In this document: one piece after another, positions 11,901-23,605 of the stretch
Layout: each line of letters starts with the position of its first letter
Position numbering within the stretch: position 1 is the stretch's first letter
Assembly: GCA_024138025.1 (NCBI GenBank)
Contig: JAMXBD010001369.1
Span: 310,001-374,000 of the forward strand
DNA length: 64,000 nt
Source: Combretum micranthum
Lineage: Eukaryota; Streptophyta; Magnoliopsida; Myrtales; Combretaceae
Direction: 5' to 3'
The notes under the pieces: model-generated
What the model saw: the letters and a program-made list of their open reading frames with translations, nothing else
Database searches by the model: none
Told to the model about the DNA's origin: nothing
Made by a program: the position numbers and the translations under genes

Positions 11901-12808
11901 TCGCTTATAATTCACTTAAATAATATGCCATGACTATATAACTAAACTGCCCATGCATATCATATATTGAGTCACATTACATTTGTTATTATACCTTAGT
12001 GGGAAAAAAGCATAATAGTTAGGCAACGGGTGGGCCTGCAAACCCAGTTATTGGTGCGAGGTTGCTTGAATTAAAATGGAAGTGGAGTAAGCACTAGAAT
12101 CAAGTACAAAATTAATGAGTGGGTGGGCACTTCAATCCACCACTATATATATGAGAAAAATTGAAATCTATGATCGTATGGGCCTAAAACATCTAACCCC
12201 GAATGGAGGGCGCAAATCCATTCAACATAGGACTCCCGGAAAGTCTTATGTATTGTATGCTCATGTGCTTGTGCATTTCATATGATTGTTAATATAACTT
12301 GCTTGCCCTATTGTTTAATAAAGTATTTAATTTGGAAGTGAAACTCACTAAGTTTGTAAGCTTATACCCCTATAGTTTCCTGTTATAGTACAATTATTTA
12401 CGGCTATCCTCGAGAGGCCACTTTCCTCAAGTATAGCTTTTGGAATTTAAGGAGCTTTTTGAAGAAGTTGGGACCTAGATGTTAGGCAAGAGTTATACTT
12501 AAATCTCCTTAATCTTATATATATATATATATATATGTTGTAAGAGACTTTTGCGGATATTTTGAGAGGGGGTATGCTCTTTAGATCTTTGTAATAGATT
12601 AATCTTGGTTATAATTGTTATGATTTATATTCTTATCGCTATGTATGTCTTCTTAAGCTATTTCGATTCAAATTAAGGCTCCCTACATGGTGAACGTAAG
12701 CCTTACACCTGGTGTCTAAACTCACAGAATGACTAAGGTTGTCATACTTGAGTTTAAAAATAGAGTGTGGTAGACTGTCATGTATAGGGTACCCTTTGGG
12801 GCGTGACA
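8956..12808 (+). mobile_element. Complete solo family-A LTR inserted in element X
   Basis: It starts TGTAAACCCTAATTT, cognate with the A1 LTR start TGTAAATCCCC read on its own strand, and ends GGTACCCTTTGGGGCGTGACA. Length is 3853 bases. Flanks are GTGAG (8951-8955) and GTAAG (12809-12813), a 5-bp target duplication with one change. The polyprotein of element X reads to NLIP on the left and resumes with NLDKDNSKANFVHPG on the right, so the insertion interrupts the pol C-terminus. No internal region or second LTR is present. A TATA box lies at 9664-9671. (AT)n runs occur at 11085-11105 and 12519-12536. Open frames inside (9523-9771, 11613-11801) are not genes. Confidence 0.8.
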
Positions 12809-12895
12809 GTAAGAACTTAGACAAAGACAATTCAAAGGCGAATTTTGTACACCCAGGGAGAGGGGGTGGGAGGGTGTAACACGATGATGAGGTCA
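12809..12895 (+). pseudogene. Element X polyprotein C-terminal scrap
   Basis: The translation NLDKDNSKANFVHPG resembles the N-S-(R/K)-x-N-F-x-x-P-G tail that closes the polyprotein in one group of plant gypsy elements. It continues the frame ending in NLIP before the solo LTR. Only about 25 codons remain. Confidence 0.55.
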
Positions 12896-13145
12896 AGATA
12901 ATGGCGAGTAGGTACCTAGAGAAGTAGGATAGAAATTGCTTTGTTACTGTTAGGTATTTGAAGACTCTATCTAGAAGAAAACGAGCTACCCAAAGAAGTC
13001 ACTGCCTTTGATAATAAGGTGGAGATTATAATGAACAATTACCTAGAAAAGTGGGACAAATACTGGTCTATTACCGTTAGGTAATCTAAAGACCTTTTCT
13101 GAATGGAAACAAGCTAACTTGAAGAAGTCATCACCTTGGCGGTGA
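12893..13145. repeat. Two diverged tandem units of about 126 bases in element X 3' region
   Basis: Unit one starts near 12896 and unit two near 13022. Shared words in order are TACCTAGA-AA/G-AAGT, GTTA(C/T)...GTTAGGTA, ...AAGAC, GAAG-AA/GTCA and CACCTT/CTGCCTTTG. A related single stretch (GGGTAACAAGTACAAGAAAAGTAGGATAGC) occurs at 28080-28110. This is probably the non-coding region between the polyprotein and the 3' LTR of element X. Confidence 0.5.
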
Positions 13146-13600
13146 GCTAGGCCAGTCTTGGGCCAAATCCCTTCGTTTAGGGCCTAAAATGGTCATTTTT
13201 AGTAATTTTTTTATTGGTTTGGTTTTACTTATAACATGTTATAGGAGTATCGGTTTTGCATGCTATCTGTGGAATTTTATTTCTCTTTATGTGTACTTCA
13301 TTTTAAGACCTTTTTTTTTTGTAGTTTCAGTTCTATTTTTGGTAGATTTTAAGCTAGCTTAAAAATATATGCCATCGGGCATAGAACAATCGCTTATAAT
13401 ATTTTAGTAAAATTTCATAGCCAACATTGCTCTTTTTTCTTCCTAAATTCTTGAATCTCACATAGATTTTGAATTTGGATGCCAAATAATTAGGAATTCT
13501 CATCAATTGGTATTTGAAGAACATACTCTGAGTATTCATAGAATCAACAATTTGTGATATAAATCCTAATTCAGTTTTCATGTCATATGTTGCGTTCGTA
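13145..13600 (+). repeat. Element X LTR-like segment
   Basis: The stretch 13260-13580 aligns by eye with 28310-28630. Shared words include TTTTTGGTAG, TTTTAAGCT, TTTGAATTTGGATGCCA versus TTTCAATTTTGGATGCCA, TTAGGAATTC and TTTGAAGA-CATACTCT. Two diverged copies with this layout, each following the same 3' coding scrap, suggest LTR or 3' untranslated sequence of element X. The 101-codon minus-strand frame at 13354-13659 lies across it and is not a gene. Confidence 0.5.
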
Positions 13601-14641
13601 AGTATATAAAAAGTGATATTTTGTTTTCTACCACATGGAATAAAAGAAGATATATGCAATACATTATGTGAGGAGCTATCTTCTTAACTTACATTCAATG
13701 CTAAAAAACACCTCTTTCACTAAACAAGATTTTTTTGTTTTCTTGAACATGTTATATTGAAGAGTTTTCCATAATTCAATGGGCTCATTTAGTCTCCTTT
13801 ATTTTAGAGATACTTATCCTTTCTCTCCAAAGTTTTACCTTCTTTATCTTTATATTGTATTTTTAATCAAATCACCTTAAATACTTTATTTAAAAGATTA
13901 TTGCTTTTCTTAAACTGCGTTTATAACTATGGGAACAAACAAAATACTATGATGAACAAACCACAATTATACTATACAAGACATAATTATAGTATTACCT
14001 TCAGTATATATTAAACTTAATTAAATTTATTTGACTTTTCAAATTTTAGCTAAAAGATATTCATTAAAAGTAAGCTCTTTACTTCTAATTGATGTCATTT
14101 CTATTATGTAATCCAAGGTTATCCCCATAGTTATTCAATAGAAAAAAAATACAATGTCCTAGCTAAGTAATTTTTATTTAGTATCTCAATAAAAAAAGAT
14201 TAAGAAAAGATAAAAAGACTCCATATGATAATAGATAAATTTCGTTGCTTTTTTATCAATACAAAAATTGGATCTATATGTATCACATCTTTTGACTCCA
14301 ATATCCTATATATTAATAAACTAATATAAAATATATTCAATTTTTTTTTTTTTTTTTTTTGCTTTTACATTCAACTACACTTACATTTCCATGAAGAATC
14401 AGTTTCCAAGTAAACTTATTAGCCTTATTCAATTAATGAGTTTGAATTCTAGTAACTAGTCTAAATACTACTATGACATGAGCATGTGTGTGCCTATGTG
14501 TATATATGTATAACATGACATGTATGTTGTACTCAAATGTTTTATATAACCAAGTATTCACCAATTAACTAATGTAGCCAAAAAAAAAAAAAAAAAAAAA
14601 AGAACAAGAGGGTTTTGGTGTTATGACATATTTTTTTTAAT
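13600..14641. other. AT-rich non-coding stretch
   Basis: No recognisable coding sequence. It contains a T run at 14341-14360 and an A run at 14580-14601. Nothing else is supportable. Confidence 0.6.
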
Positions 14642-14920
14642 ATGTTTAGAATCAATTTCATGAGGCTCCAAAAATTTCTTTGCATTTATAATGGATCTAA
14701 GTTTATTTATCATACTATTCATTCATTGTTTAGTCAAATAAGCATTTTGCATCATGGCACCATTACATATACACTAGAAGAAAATGGTAGAGTGGAACAA
14801 AAACATCAATATTTACTTGATACAACTCGAGCTTTACTATTTTATTCTAATTTGCCTAAACATTTTTGGAATGAAAAGTGTTTTCACTAGTAAATATTGG
14901 GGCTACTCCAACAAATCATT
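14642..14920 (+). pseudogene. Ty1/copia integrase fragment
   Basis: The frame contains NGSKFIYHTIHSLF, ISILHHGTITYT, ENGRVEQKHQYLLDTTRALL and PKHFWNEK. These correspond to the integrase core around the catalytic glutamate (ENGxVE) and the W-E segment that follows, and they match copia elements D and 24177-26772 in style. Only about 85 codons survive. An A tract upstream and AT-rich sequence downstream offer no LTR. This is a 5'- and 3'-truncated relic. Confidence 0.75.
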
Positions 14921-15339
14921 CTAGCAAAATAATATTCAGTGGCAATTTATTTATTTATTTATTTTTAAAATTAGTAGCAAATTTTAATTGCTGAATCATT
15001 ATGTGTTTTGCCACTTGCATACAAATTTTTTTTCCTGCCTTAACACTTTCCCTTTCTTTTCACAGTGAGGAAAAGGGCTTCACTTAGTGGTGAATAAATA
15101 TTGCCACATGCTTATCCGAAAATTAATATGGTCCATAACAAACCCTACTTATCCTTGGCCTTTCTTATTTTCTCTACTGTCCCACACTTTTCCATCCATG
15201 TTTTCTCTTCTTTTACACGTTGTATCATGCTTCAAATAGGGTTTAGAGTACTAATAGTTCCGCCATGTATAACACTTAAGCATTATACACAAAGACTATC
15301 CTTAATTAAGTGGGTTTCGAACCAATTTTAAATTAAATA
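14921..15339. other. AT-rich non-coding stretch
   Basis: It contains an ATTT microsatellite near 14949-14964. The 76-codon frame at 15101-15331 has no recognisable motif and no context of a gene. Confidence 0.5.
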
Positions 15340-16240
15340 ATCCTTATTTAAATTTCATAAGTAGCTATATATAATATCTCAATAATATAGCAAAAAGCTC
15401 ATAACACAAATATTAAACTCTCAAATTAATAATACAAAAAAATCTAATGCATCTAACATCTAGGTCGTCCTATCCTCTCACTAACATTCGACCCATAGCA
15501 CAAGTAGTCAATGCATCCATATCAGCATCATCTTCATTACCTGTAAAAGAAATGAATGAGCCAAAGCTTAGTATAACAACAACACAAGCATACACGGTAT
15601 GATCAAACACTCCTATTCTAATGCACATGCAACAACCATCAATTTATATCTTTTATAAGGAGCAAATAAAAAATATAGCACTCCCACTCCAACAACATGA
15701 CGAAGAGGCTAAGGGTCCTAAGTAATAGGAATTGCTCAGGGGGTTGATACAGGCAACTTGAATACCTATATCTCTAATCTATATGTGACATATTTAACCT
15801 CATCTATGGATTGAAGCTGTTACTCATCTCTACTTATCATAGTCCATATTATAATGTGGCTATCTCGACGTTTATGGTCGTGAGCCATCCTATATAATTT
15901 CTCTTCGATCTAAGCAAACGTTACTCCTCTACCACTTGCTCTATCAGTTACCCAGTGAACTACCCATGGTAGCCTGAGCACCTAGCTACCATGTTGGCAC
16001 CACCATGCAAAGATGTCCCTCCCCAGATCGGATGTAAAAAAGAACATAAGCACACTCAAGCAATCATTATTTCGGCCACCTTTAAGTATTAATTCATTTC
16101 AGGGGCCTATCTTAGCAAGCAGCACCCAAGTCATTGCTTGCCTGTACTCAAGTAGGAAATCCCACCATAAACAGATGATAGATACTCCATAGAGCAAAAA
16201 TCTGTATAAGGAATTATCTCAAATTAATTTTAAAGTTACC
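15340..16240 (-). repeat. Diverged family-B-like LTR fragment
   Basis: Blocks match the element B LTR (55751-58410) in the same order and orientation: GGTCGTCC-TATCCTC (56090 region), TCATTACCTG-AAA-GAATGAGCCAAAG (56170-56200), GCTCAGGGGGTTGATA-AGGCAACTTGAATAC (56459-56495), and GCCTATCTTAGCAAGCAGCACC-AAGTCATTGCTTGCCTG (56643-56690). The GC-rich word array of the B LTR is not present. Identity is low, so the relationship is at family level only. Confidence 0.55.
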
Positions 16241-18628
16241 ACTTCAATAATATATTTTTATTAGATTACTTATTACAAAAGTCTCAAGTTACTTATATAT
16301 ATATATATATATATATATAACCTATTCTAGTTTGAGATTTCACTTATTTATGGTAATTAATTCCTTAAGGTGATATTCTAATAACATATCTTATAACTAG
16401 TGAAATAATTTTTTATCAAGTAGATTAACCCATTTAAGGTATATTTAGTTTGTCTATATCATTAATATATCAACTTAACTCTTAAGTGTGTTAAAGAACC
16501 TAAACTAGCTTTCTAATAGATTATTATTAACTTATAAGTGATTTTTTATATCTTTTTATTAAATAATTTCCTAAAGACAAAATAATTAATTATTCTTCTT
16601 AAAATTCATATTTTAATATGAATTTATATTATTAACATTTATCATTTATTTGTTTGATTAGAATTAATTCCTTATTAATTTCAATATTTCACTTTCTATA
16701 GTAAACTAGTATGCACTCTATCTTAATTGGATCGATTCACTAACTTTGGACCACTTCACTAACTTTTAGACCGGTTCTTAAGTCTAAATTTTTATGTGAA
16801 CTTTCTAACTCATTTATTTACATTTTTATGAGTTGGTTCAACTCAATTGAATTGGTTTACTATGATCTGAAAATCAACAACATCAAATATAGTCAGAACA
16901 AGTAAACAACACTATTAACCGATCGGTTTTCACAAAATTGAGAATTTTCCAGACCAATTCTTGGTTGCTTTTTCACACCATATTAAAATAGAATCTTATT
17001 CTTTTCAACCATTATAGTTTCACCCCAAAAGGATAAGAAAAAGTCATCAGTTCAGCCCGATACAACACCATCATTATGCTATCCAAAACTTTATTTTGCT
17101 CTATTTTTTATTTCATAATTTATAAAAATAGTAAATATATTTAAAAAAAATTACTACAATTTTTAGTCTACATATAGACACATTAAACTACCATTCCCAA
17201 AAATTTCATTAAAAAAGAAATTTATTTGATATTTTATTTAGATTTTATATCTCAATAACTTCAATGATTTTCTAGCCTTTGCTCAACATAAACGATGATA
17301 ATCATTCATCGCCTATTCTTAAATTTATAGATCTAATATCATAATCTATGATTTCATTATTCAATCATCAATCACGACAACATAAACACATGAATACAAG
17401 TGGTTGGTTCGTTGGATTAAAAACAAACATTAAAGAATAAAAAGCTGCAGTTTTAAAAAATTTATATAAAAAGCTCATAAGTCACCAACATTAGGCAAGC
17501 GCACTTATGAAAGTAGTATAGAAAATATGATGCCATAATCTAAGAGATCTTTGACATCAACCGTACTCACTTTTCATCAATTATCTAGACAATGAAAATT
17601 CAACAAAACATAATAAAAACAAAAGTTATACTAGGGTTAACAGATATATACATATATATATATATAATATGCTTTTAGGGTAAAATTTAAGATAATTTTG
17701 TAAAATAAAATATGGAAGGTAGGATTTGCTTCATTAATTTCTTATCATGTGATTTCTCAACAAACTCAAAAGGTTGTTACTGGTGTATTTTGCATTATTG
17801 GATTCACAAAAGTAAGTTAAAGCCTCTCTCAAGGTCAGAAACTCTAGATCTAGATCAAGCCATTAAATCTCATCATAACTTATTAGCAATCTGGAACTGT
17901 ATAAAGTTTAAGAATCCTTGTTTAAAAACCCATTTTGGAAATTTGAAAACAAGCGACAAAAAGTTTCACCATCCCTCTCTCAAGGTGATTATGAGAAACT
18001 TCATTAGTAGTCCAGATCTATTCAAAAGAATGATCTCTCAATTTATTCAGTTGAAATCATACATTAATCTAAAACGTGCACCACTCAATTAGACCTATGA
18101 AAATAAACTCATGTTACTAAATACAAATACCCAATCAATATTCAATTGAAATCACATTTGAAATCGCATGAATTAGGATTTAGATTCATAAACCCTAAGT
18201 TTAGGAGATTATGCCTCCATAGATTTGAACATTATGCACAGGTTTAGAAGAAATAATATGGAATTAAATATGAATATCACAAATTAAGTCAAGAATCTAG
18301 CAAAATGCAAACAATAAGTTAAGAATGTTTTTAACTCAAAAACTTGAAGACTTCTTAGCAAGAAGAAACAGTTCTTTTGCTTAAGAATTCTCTCTCTATT
18401 CTACGTTAGAAAATTTATTACATAAAGTACATACACTATTGGGCGTATGTGCTCATTTATTTATAGGTTACAAGCATAGAAAATCATGAAGATTTTATTC
18501 GCTGATGTGACAAATTCTTTATAACCGATCGAATTTGTCATTATTTTCACACATGCTTAGATGCCAACTCATAATGTTACTTTTTGCAAGTTAAATCAAG
18601 TTCGTCGATGGCTTGAATGTTTGGGCTT
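16241..18628. other. AT-rich debris, possibly the rest of a decayed LTR
   Basis: No coding motifs are found. Features are (TA)n runs at 16294-16319 and 17647-17666, and a minus-strand TATA-like TATTTATAG at 18457-18465 upstream of element C. The 126-codon plus frame at 17712-18092 has no recognised domain. The word CTCTCTCAAGGT occurs twice in it (17823 and 17976 regions). The stretch may continue the B-like LTR fragment, but I cannot align it. Confidence 0.4.
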
Positions 18629-21600
18629 TGTAAACCCCGTGAATTTTCCACATTAGTATACGACCTTACAATAGATTGTATGAATTAGATAATAGATTTA
18701 GATTCTAATTAAAGTCTAAGAATAGATAAGTATTTAGAATTTGGTTAGATAAAGGATTTAGAATTCGAATAAAGAATTTCTTAAACCCTAGCTGATACAA
18801 AAACGAGATTTCGTATCTTGAATGAATAATTCAAGATATGATTAAAAGAAAATCTAAAATTTAAACCCGAAACCTGATATACAAATAGGTTTAAATAGAA
18901 AAATATGAATATAGAGATTAAATGATTGTTTTTGATCTCGACAATAATTTGAGATTAGAATGATGAGTAGTAATGAGCCCGTACTAGATTTAAACCCTAA
19001 AATTAAGATTCTTAGATAAAATTAAACACTACTAATAAGATTTCATGTTAGGTATCAAAACTAAAGATATATATATATATATATATATATAGTTTAGCCT
19101 CTATATCAAATACAATATTAAGTAAATAAATAACTACATTTTTAGACAGAAAACGATAACCTAAAAATGAACTGTTAGGATTATAAATACACAACGAAAA
19201 CATAAACTGTTGTATAACTCAAAATCTGAACTCCAAATAAATAATCGAATCACGCTTTTATTCTAATTCGAATTTTCTTAAACTATTGAAGCCTGAAACA
19301 AAAATTGACCTAATGAGTTCAGAAAACCCTAATCGTAGAAGATAAAATTATACAATTAATTAACTACGTATACATAAAACTTAAACTTGTATTATTTGAC
19401 AATCTAAGTGCTTTGTATAATCCTATAAATATATTTTTATATAAAACTGCCAAATGTTAGCTAAATTGTACCCGTATAACTCGTTAAATTATCTTAAAAC
19501 TCAATTAAATAATTAATTAATATATATGTGTGTTTGGTGCAAATTCGGTGGAAAAGTTACGGAGGAAGAGAGAAGCCGATTTTGATCAATAATTCATCCA
19601 AATTGTCAAACAAAACAACCCCAAAGACCAATCATAGAATGCCACATCAACCTAACATTAATTGCAATGAAAATAACAGCCAAATGAAGATCACAATCGG
19701 AGGAAACTCAGAGGAAAATAGCCGCAACTTCATTCTTCTTCTCCTTCTATATATATGTGTGTTTAATGACCTTAATGAAGAAAAAAACAAACTACATTAT
19801 CTCTCAAATTTCCAGAACGAATCCACTCTCAATTAGCAACTAAAACCACCTGGAAACAAAAATCAAACCGAACAAAACATTCAAGTTCGGATCAAAGGAA
19901 AAACAATACTAAAAACCCTTGAATACGAGTTCAAACGTAAGTTGATGCGATTCAAATGATTTTCTTTCAAATCTAAGCTTTATAACTGACTTCTAATAAT
20001 CTTAGGAACGTAATAAACACAAATGCAAGCTTTGAATTTCATTAGACGAACTCAAACGAGGTAAAACTCTAAAACCCTAAGTTTACTTTCATAAGATCAA
20101 GATCTAAGTATATATGTTTGTAGAAGTGTTAAGAGTTGTTGTTTAACTATGTATAAGATATATAAACACTTACAAACGGTTTAGTAATGTTTTAACGTGG
20201 AAAATTTAAAGAACGTGAATCGGATCAGTGAGGAAGATGATGAACAGTACCAATACTGTCTCAAAGCCGGTAGTGTAATCGCTCAATGCCGGCAGCTTAC
20301 ATGGATAGGCCGGCGGCGTAGAAACGGCTTACACTGATCAGAGGCTACGTAGAAATAATTTTCACGTAAAAATGAATGTAAGCCGGCTACTTGGAGATTC
20401 ACGCCGACGGCGTAGAGCCGGCGTACGTTGAAAGCCGATAGCTTTCAAAGCTAGTGCACCCAATATGAAATAATTCTCGAAATCAAGTCTACACCAGCAC
20501 CTGGGTTTGAAAGCCAGCGGCCTTAAGCCGGCGTACAGCCAAATTTCTTCAACAAAAGCTAGTTTTTAAAACAAATAAAATATATATATACATATATATG
20601 TGTAATATACCTACCTAATGATTAATATATATATATATATATATATATGATAATATAAGAATTTATAGATAGTTAAGTAAATACAAGTATTCAAGCATAT
20701 TTAGATTAATATCTAATAATTTTTAAAACTCTAGAATTTAAAACAAATATTTAGTGCTAATAAGAGTTAGTATTAGTAAAATATTGTTCTAAATAGATAA
20801 AATAGATAAGAATAGAAATTGAAATAAGTTAACTTTTTGAGTAATGTGACTCCTAAAAATAACGGAATAATTATGCAAGATAAAATAGGAGAAACAAGAC
20901 AACACTAAGTAATAATAAGTAAAGATAATTTTCTATATTGAGATCAGTATAGAATAACATAAAATGAGTAATAGTAATTACCAAAACTTAATAAATATCG
21001 AGTCTAGGACACTAATCACATAGATGAATTTAGTTAATCTATATTGATGAATACTTTATTCATCTTAATAGTTGACTTTGATACACTAGAGGATCTACCA
21101 GCTGATTACTACGACTGAGTCAGTATGAGCAGGTGAGTAATTCAGTCATATTATACTGTTTGTGCTTGTAAGTAGTTGAATATGTAATGCAAAGATAATT
21201 AAACGATTGTATTGTTGAAAGTATGTTGTGATCTGTTTATATGATTGTTAAGATATCCTTACAAAAGCGATAATGCAATGATTTGATGTTATGAAATAGT
21301 ATAATGATGATTGTGTGTAATGTATGGTCACCATGAACTTGATTAAGAATTATTGACTTAACAAATAACCTGATCATGTATTACACGAACTGCATTATTG
21401 CATATATATTGGGGTGGCAGCCTGCTACGTATTAATATTTGGATCTTTGTTTATGCTTGGTTATTCTAATGTGTTAGTTCTTCCAAGGTATTCTTTGGTC
21501 TATCGGTTCTACGGGAACTAAGTGACACTGAACAACGCCGCCCGTAGTATCGCTTTGAAATGATTAATACTTAGGGAGTTTCTAAGGGGATTGCAGGAGA

Positions 21601-22211
21601 TGGTCAGTTTAATCGATTATATTTAAAGTGATAACCCTAAAACGAGAAATCGTTGATTCTCCTGTATACTTAGTCTCTCCTGAGCAGGTGGGTCATAAAA
21701 TATGGTTCTTCAACCCTTAAAAAGAGGGCGTAAATCTTTTTCTTGTTTGGATTCTAGATCATCCAAGCTTGTATCTGTACATATGGTTGAGTGCTCGCAT
21801 TACATATGATTTCTAATAACTTGTGTATGTATGGATGTCTGGTTATTCACTAGTGGTTTCGCTCATACTCCAACAGTCTTTTCAGGTTTACCCTATGACC
21901 ATGGTTAGTTACTTCCAGGAGTATGGCTCCAGTAAGAGCTTAGAGTTGGAAGTCTACGGTTATATTTTAGTTTAATGTTATGTACTATTAGAATAGATTA
22001 TCTAGTTGTGTACTACAGTAAGACTATTTGGTATGTAATAGTTCTGTAATGTTTATTCACTAAATTATTTCTTTCATGTATTTGTCATTTCTTATCAAGC
22101 AACTAAAAAGATCCTGTTGTTTTGAAAACCTATCATTCTCTGAAGGTAATCTAGTGATGGTATTCAAGTGAGACTTGTTTACTTCTACTAAGGTACCCTT
22201 AGGGCGTGACA
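18629..22211 (+). repeat. 5' LTR of element C (family-A type)
   Basis: It starts TGTAAACCCCGTGAATTTT, cognate with other family-A starts, and ends GGTACCCTTAGGGCGTGACA. Length is 3583 bases. A TATA box lies at 19424-19431, about 795 bases in, close to the offset in the other copies. A primer-binding site follows at once, which sets the orientation. Unlike the A1 LTR it carries a GC-rich word array (20265-20540). Long (TA)n runs lie at 19067-19091 and 20625-20648. The 102-codon frame at 19528-19836 is LTR sequence. Confidence 0.75.
20265..20540. repeat. CpG-dense GCCGGC(G) word array in LTR of element C
   Basis: Within an AT-rich LTR this stretch repeats AGCCGGTAG, TGCCGGCAGC, GCCGGCGGCGTAG, AGCCGGCTAC, GCCGACGGCGTAG, AGCCGGCGTACGTTGAAA and AAGCCGGCGTACAG. 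The words occur in both senses and can pair into hairpins. Element B's LTR has a related array at 56935-57470 with AGCCGGCGTT, GCCGGCGGCGTAG and TGCCGGCGTACGTTCAAA, although the rest of the two LTRs is different. Confidence 0.75.
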
Positions 22212-22220
22212 GAATTTAGT

Positions 22221-22232
22221 TGGTATCAGAAC
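22221..22232 (+). promoter_or_regulatory. Primer-binding site of element C (initiator Met tRNA)
   Basis: TGGTATCAGAAC, nine bases after the LTR end, matches the classic plant site TGGTATCAGAGC complementary to the 3' end of initiator methionine tRNA with one change. It marks the start of minus-strand DNA synthesis and shows that the LTR at 18629-22211 is a 5' LTR. Confidence 0.85.
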
Positions 22233-22387
22233 ATGGTTGCTAGTATAAAAGATAAAATGTGAAAGAATTGCATTTAGTGAATGTAGTAAGTTTAGATTTA
22301 GTTAGCACCCTGTAGAAACAGTTGAGTACTTAGGGGTAGAGTTATACTGCACAATTAGGAATAAAATATGTGTGATTATTATTAATC

Positions 22388-23314
22388 ATGCAGACTAATC
22401 CTGTTACTTGTCATATTAGATGGGAAATTTTTAGTATGCAGGAAGAGGAGACATTGACTGATTACAGGCGCAGATTATGAGTTCTGGTAGAGGACTTGTA
22501 TTTATGCGGGATTACTAAAACCTTAGAAGAGATTCTCAGCACCTGGAAAAGAGGATTACAGCCTTTGTTTAAAGATTGGTTATTTCTGATAGAGCGGGCT
22601 TTTCCAAATAATGGATCAGCTATAGAGACGCTCTACAGATTTGAGAGACTGATAATTCAGAAAGGAGGTGGCCTGGAGATTGATAATATAGCATTTATAG
22701 TTTCATCCAGATCTGTGAGACCAGATCCTCCAGATTTAGAGTATGAGTATCTATTGGGAGAGGAGCATTTATGCTCATGATGTTAGACAGGATCATACTC
22801 GGTCAAAGGTGATGCAGCTTATGATGATGACTTGATGCTTGCACGGGTTAGCAGATGCAGCCATTCCAAACGCATTTTGATGAGGAAACCACCTATTATA
22901 CCTGAGATAGCAGGTGAGTTCCAGCGTCATACTTCTGTACAGGATCGAGTTGTACAGGAGTCAGTTCAGACTACTGTTCATAAAAGGAGTATAACCACAG
23001 AGTTGTTGGATGAAAAAGAAGGTAAGAAGAGAAGGATTGAGGCAGAGAAGTATGTCTCAGATTTTAATTATGCCAGATGGATTGGATCAGCACATGGAAG
23101 GTGGATTGAGAGTGATACACCACCTAGTGCTGAGAATGAGCTGAGGCTTGCACCTAGAGGCATTAGGGTGATGGATACTGAGTTGAATTTAGCACCTCCG
23201 GGAGAGAAAGACGCGATGATTGAGATTGATGATAGCAGTTCAGAGAGAGAAGATGATTACACCCATCTAGGTCCTCAGGAGAAAAGCAAGGGTTGTCTTT
23301 ACCCTAATCCTTGA
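22388..23314 (+). pseudogene. Extra open frame upstream of gag in element C (gag-like?)
   Basis: A single frame runs 309 codons from the ATG at 22388 to the stop at 23312-23314. It is interrupted by in-frame stops at 22478 (TGA), 22778 (TGA) and 22784 (TAG), two of which would be explained by C-to-T changes in CGA or CAG. Near 22448 it reads ETLTDYRRRL, followed by a helical-looking stretch with WKRGLQPL and IERAFPNN. This vaguely resembles the alpha-helical core of retrotransposon Gag. The C-terminal third is charged: KEGKKRR, a possible nuclear signal, and acidic DSSSERED. It lies between the primer site and the true gag (23606). Element A1 has a decayed frame with related words at the same place (37857-38380); element B does not. 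No family is recognised with certainty. A frame change near 22780 cannot be excluded. Confidence 0.55.
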
Positions 23315-23605
23315 GTCTGGTTTAGTATTATATGATGATGATGTATTATCTACTTATGATGACATGACAGACCGATATCAGTAGACTTTTGATGACATGC
23401 ATATGTATATTTTGATGACTGTAGTAGAAAAACTAGGTTTAGTGTTAGTGCCATTTTTGGAATGTACATAATGCACTAACCACAAGAAGCTCTGATGTAT
23501 TTTGGATATGTATATATATGTGTCATATATATATGAATGACTTTGATGACTTGTGGTGAGAATGAATTATGATCTAATCTAAATAACCTGTTTAATGTTA
23601 ATAGA

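Larger units (their letters stand above)
3846..13600 (+). mobile_element. Element X: ancient Ty3/gypsy remnant split by three insertions
   Basis: Pieces of one polyprotein occur in the expected order on the plus strand: RT N-terminus (3849-4044), RT palm (5633 to about 6150), RNase H and integrase (about 7335-8955) and polyprotein C-terminus (12809-12880), then a 3' region to about 13600. Removing the interruptions 4045-5627, about 6150-7335 and 8956-12808 brings the coding pieces together in order. Words such as [21 protein letters not shown] and the terminal NFVHPG suggest a lineage different from A1 and B, perhaps Reina-like. The lineage is a guess. Many stops and shifts show that it is dead. 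Confidence 0.75.

Noticed and set aside
13354..13659. 101-codon minus-strand frame
   Set aside because: Overlaps the element X LTR-like sequence, and the homologous copy at 28310-28630 does not keep the frame.
17712..18092. 126-codon plus-strand frame
   Set aside because: No recognisable domain, AT-rich codon use like its surroundings, no promoter or neighbour supporting a gene.
20265..20540. GC-rich array as a possible coding exon or CpG-island promoter
   Set aside because: Words recur in both senses with stops in all frames, it lies in the middle of an LTR, and a related array is in element B's LTR; better explained as LTR structure.
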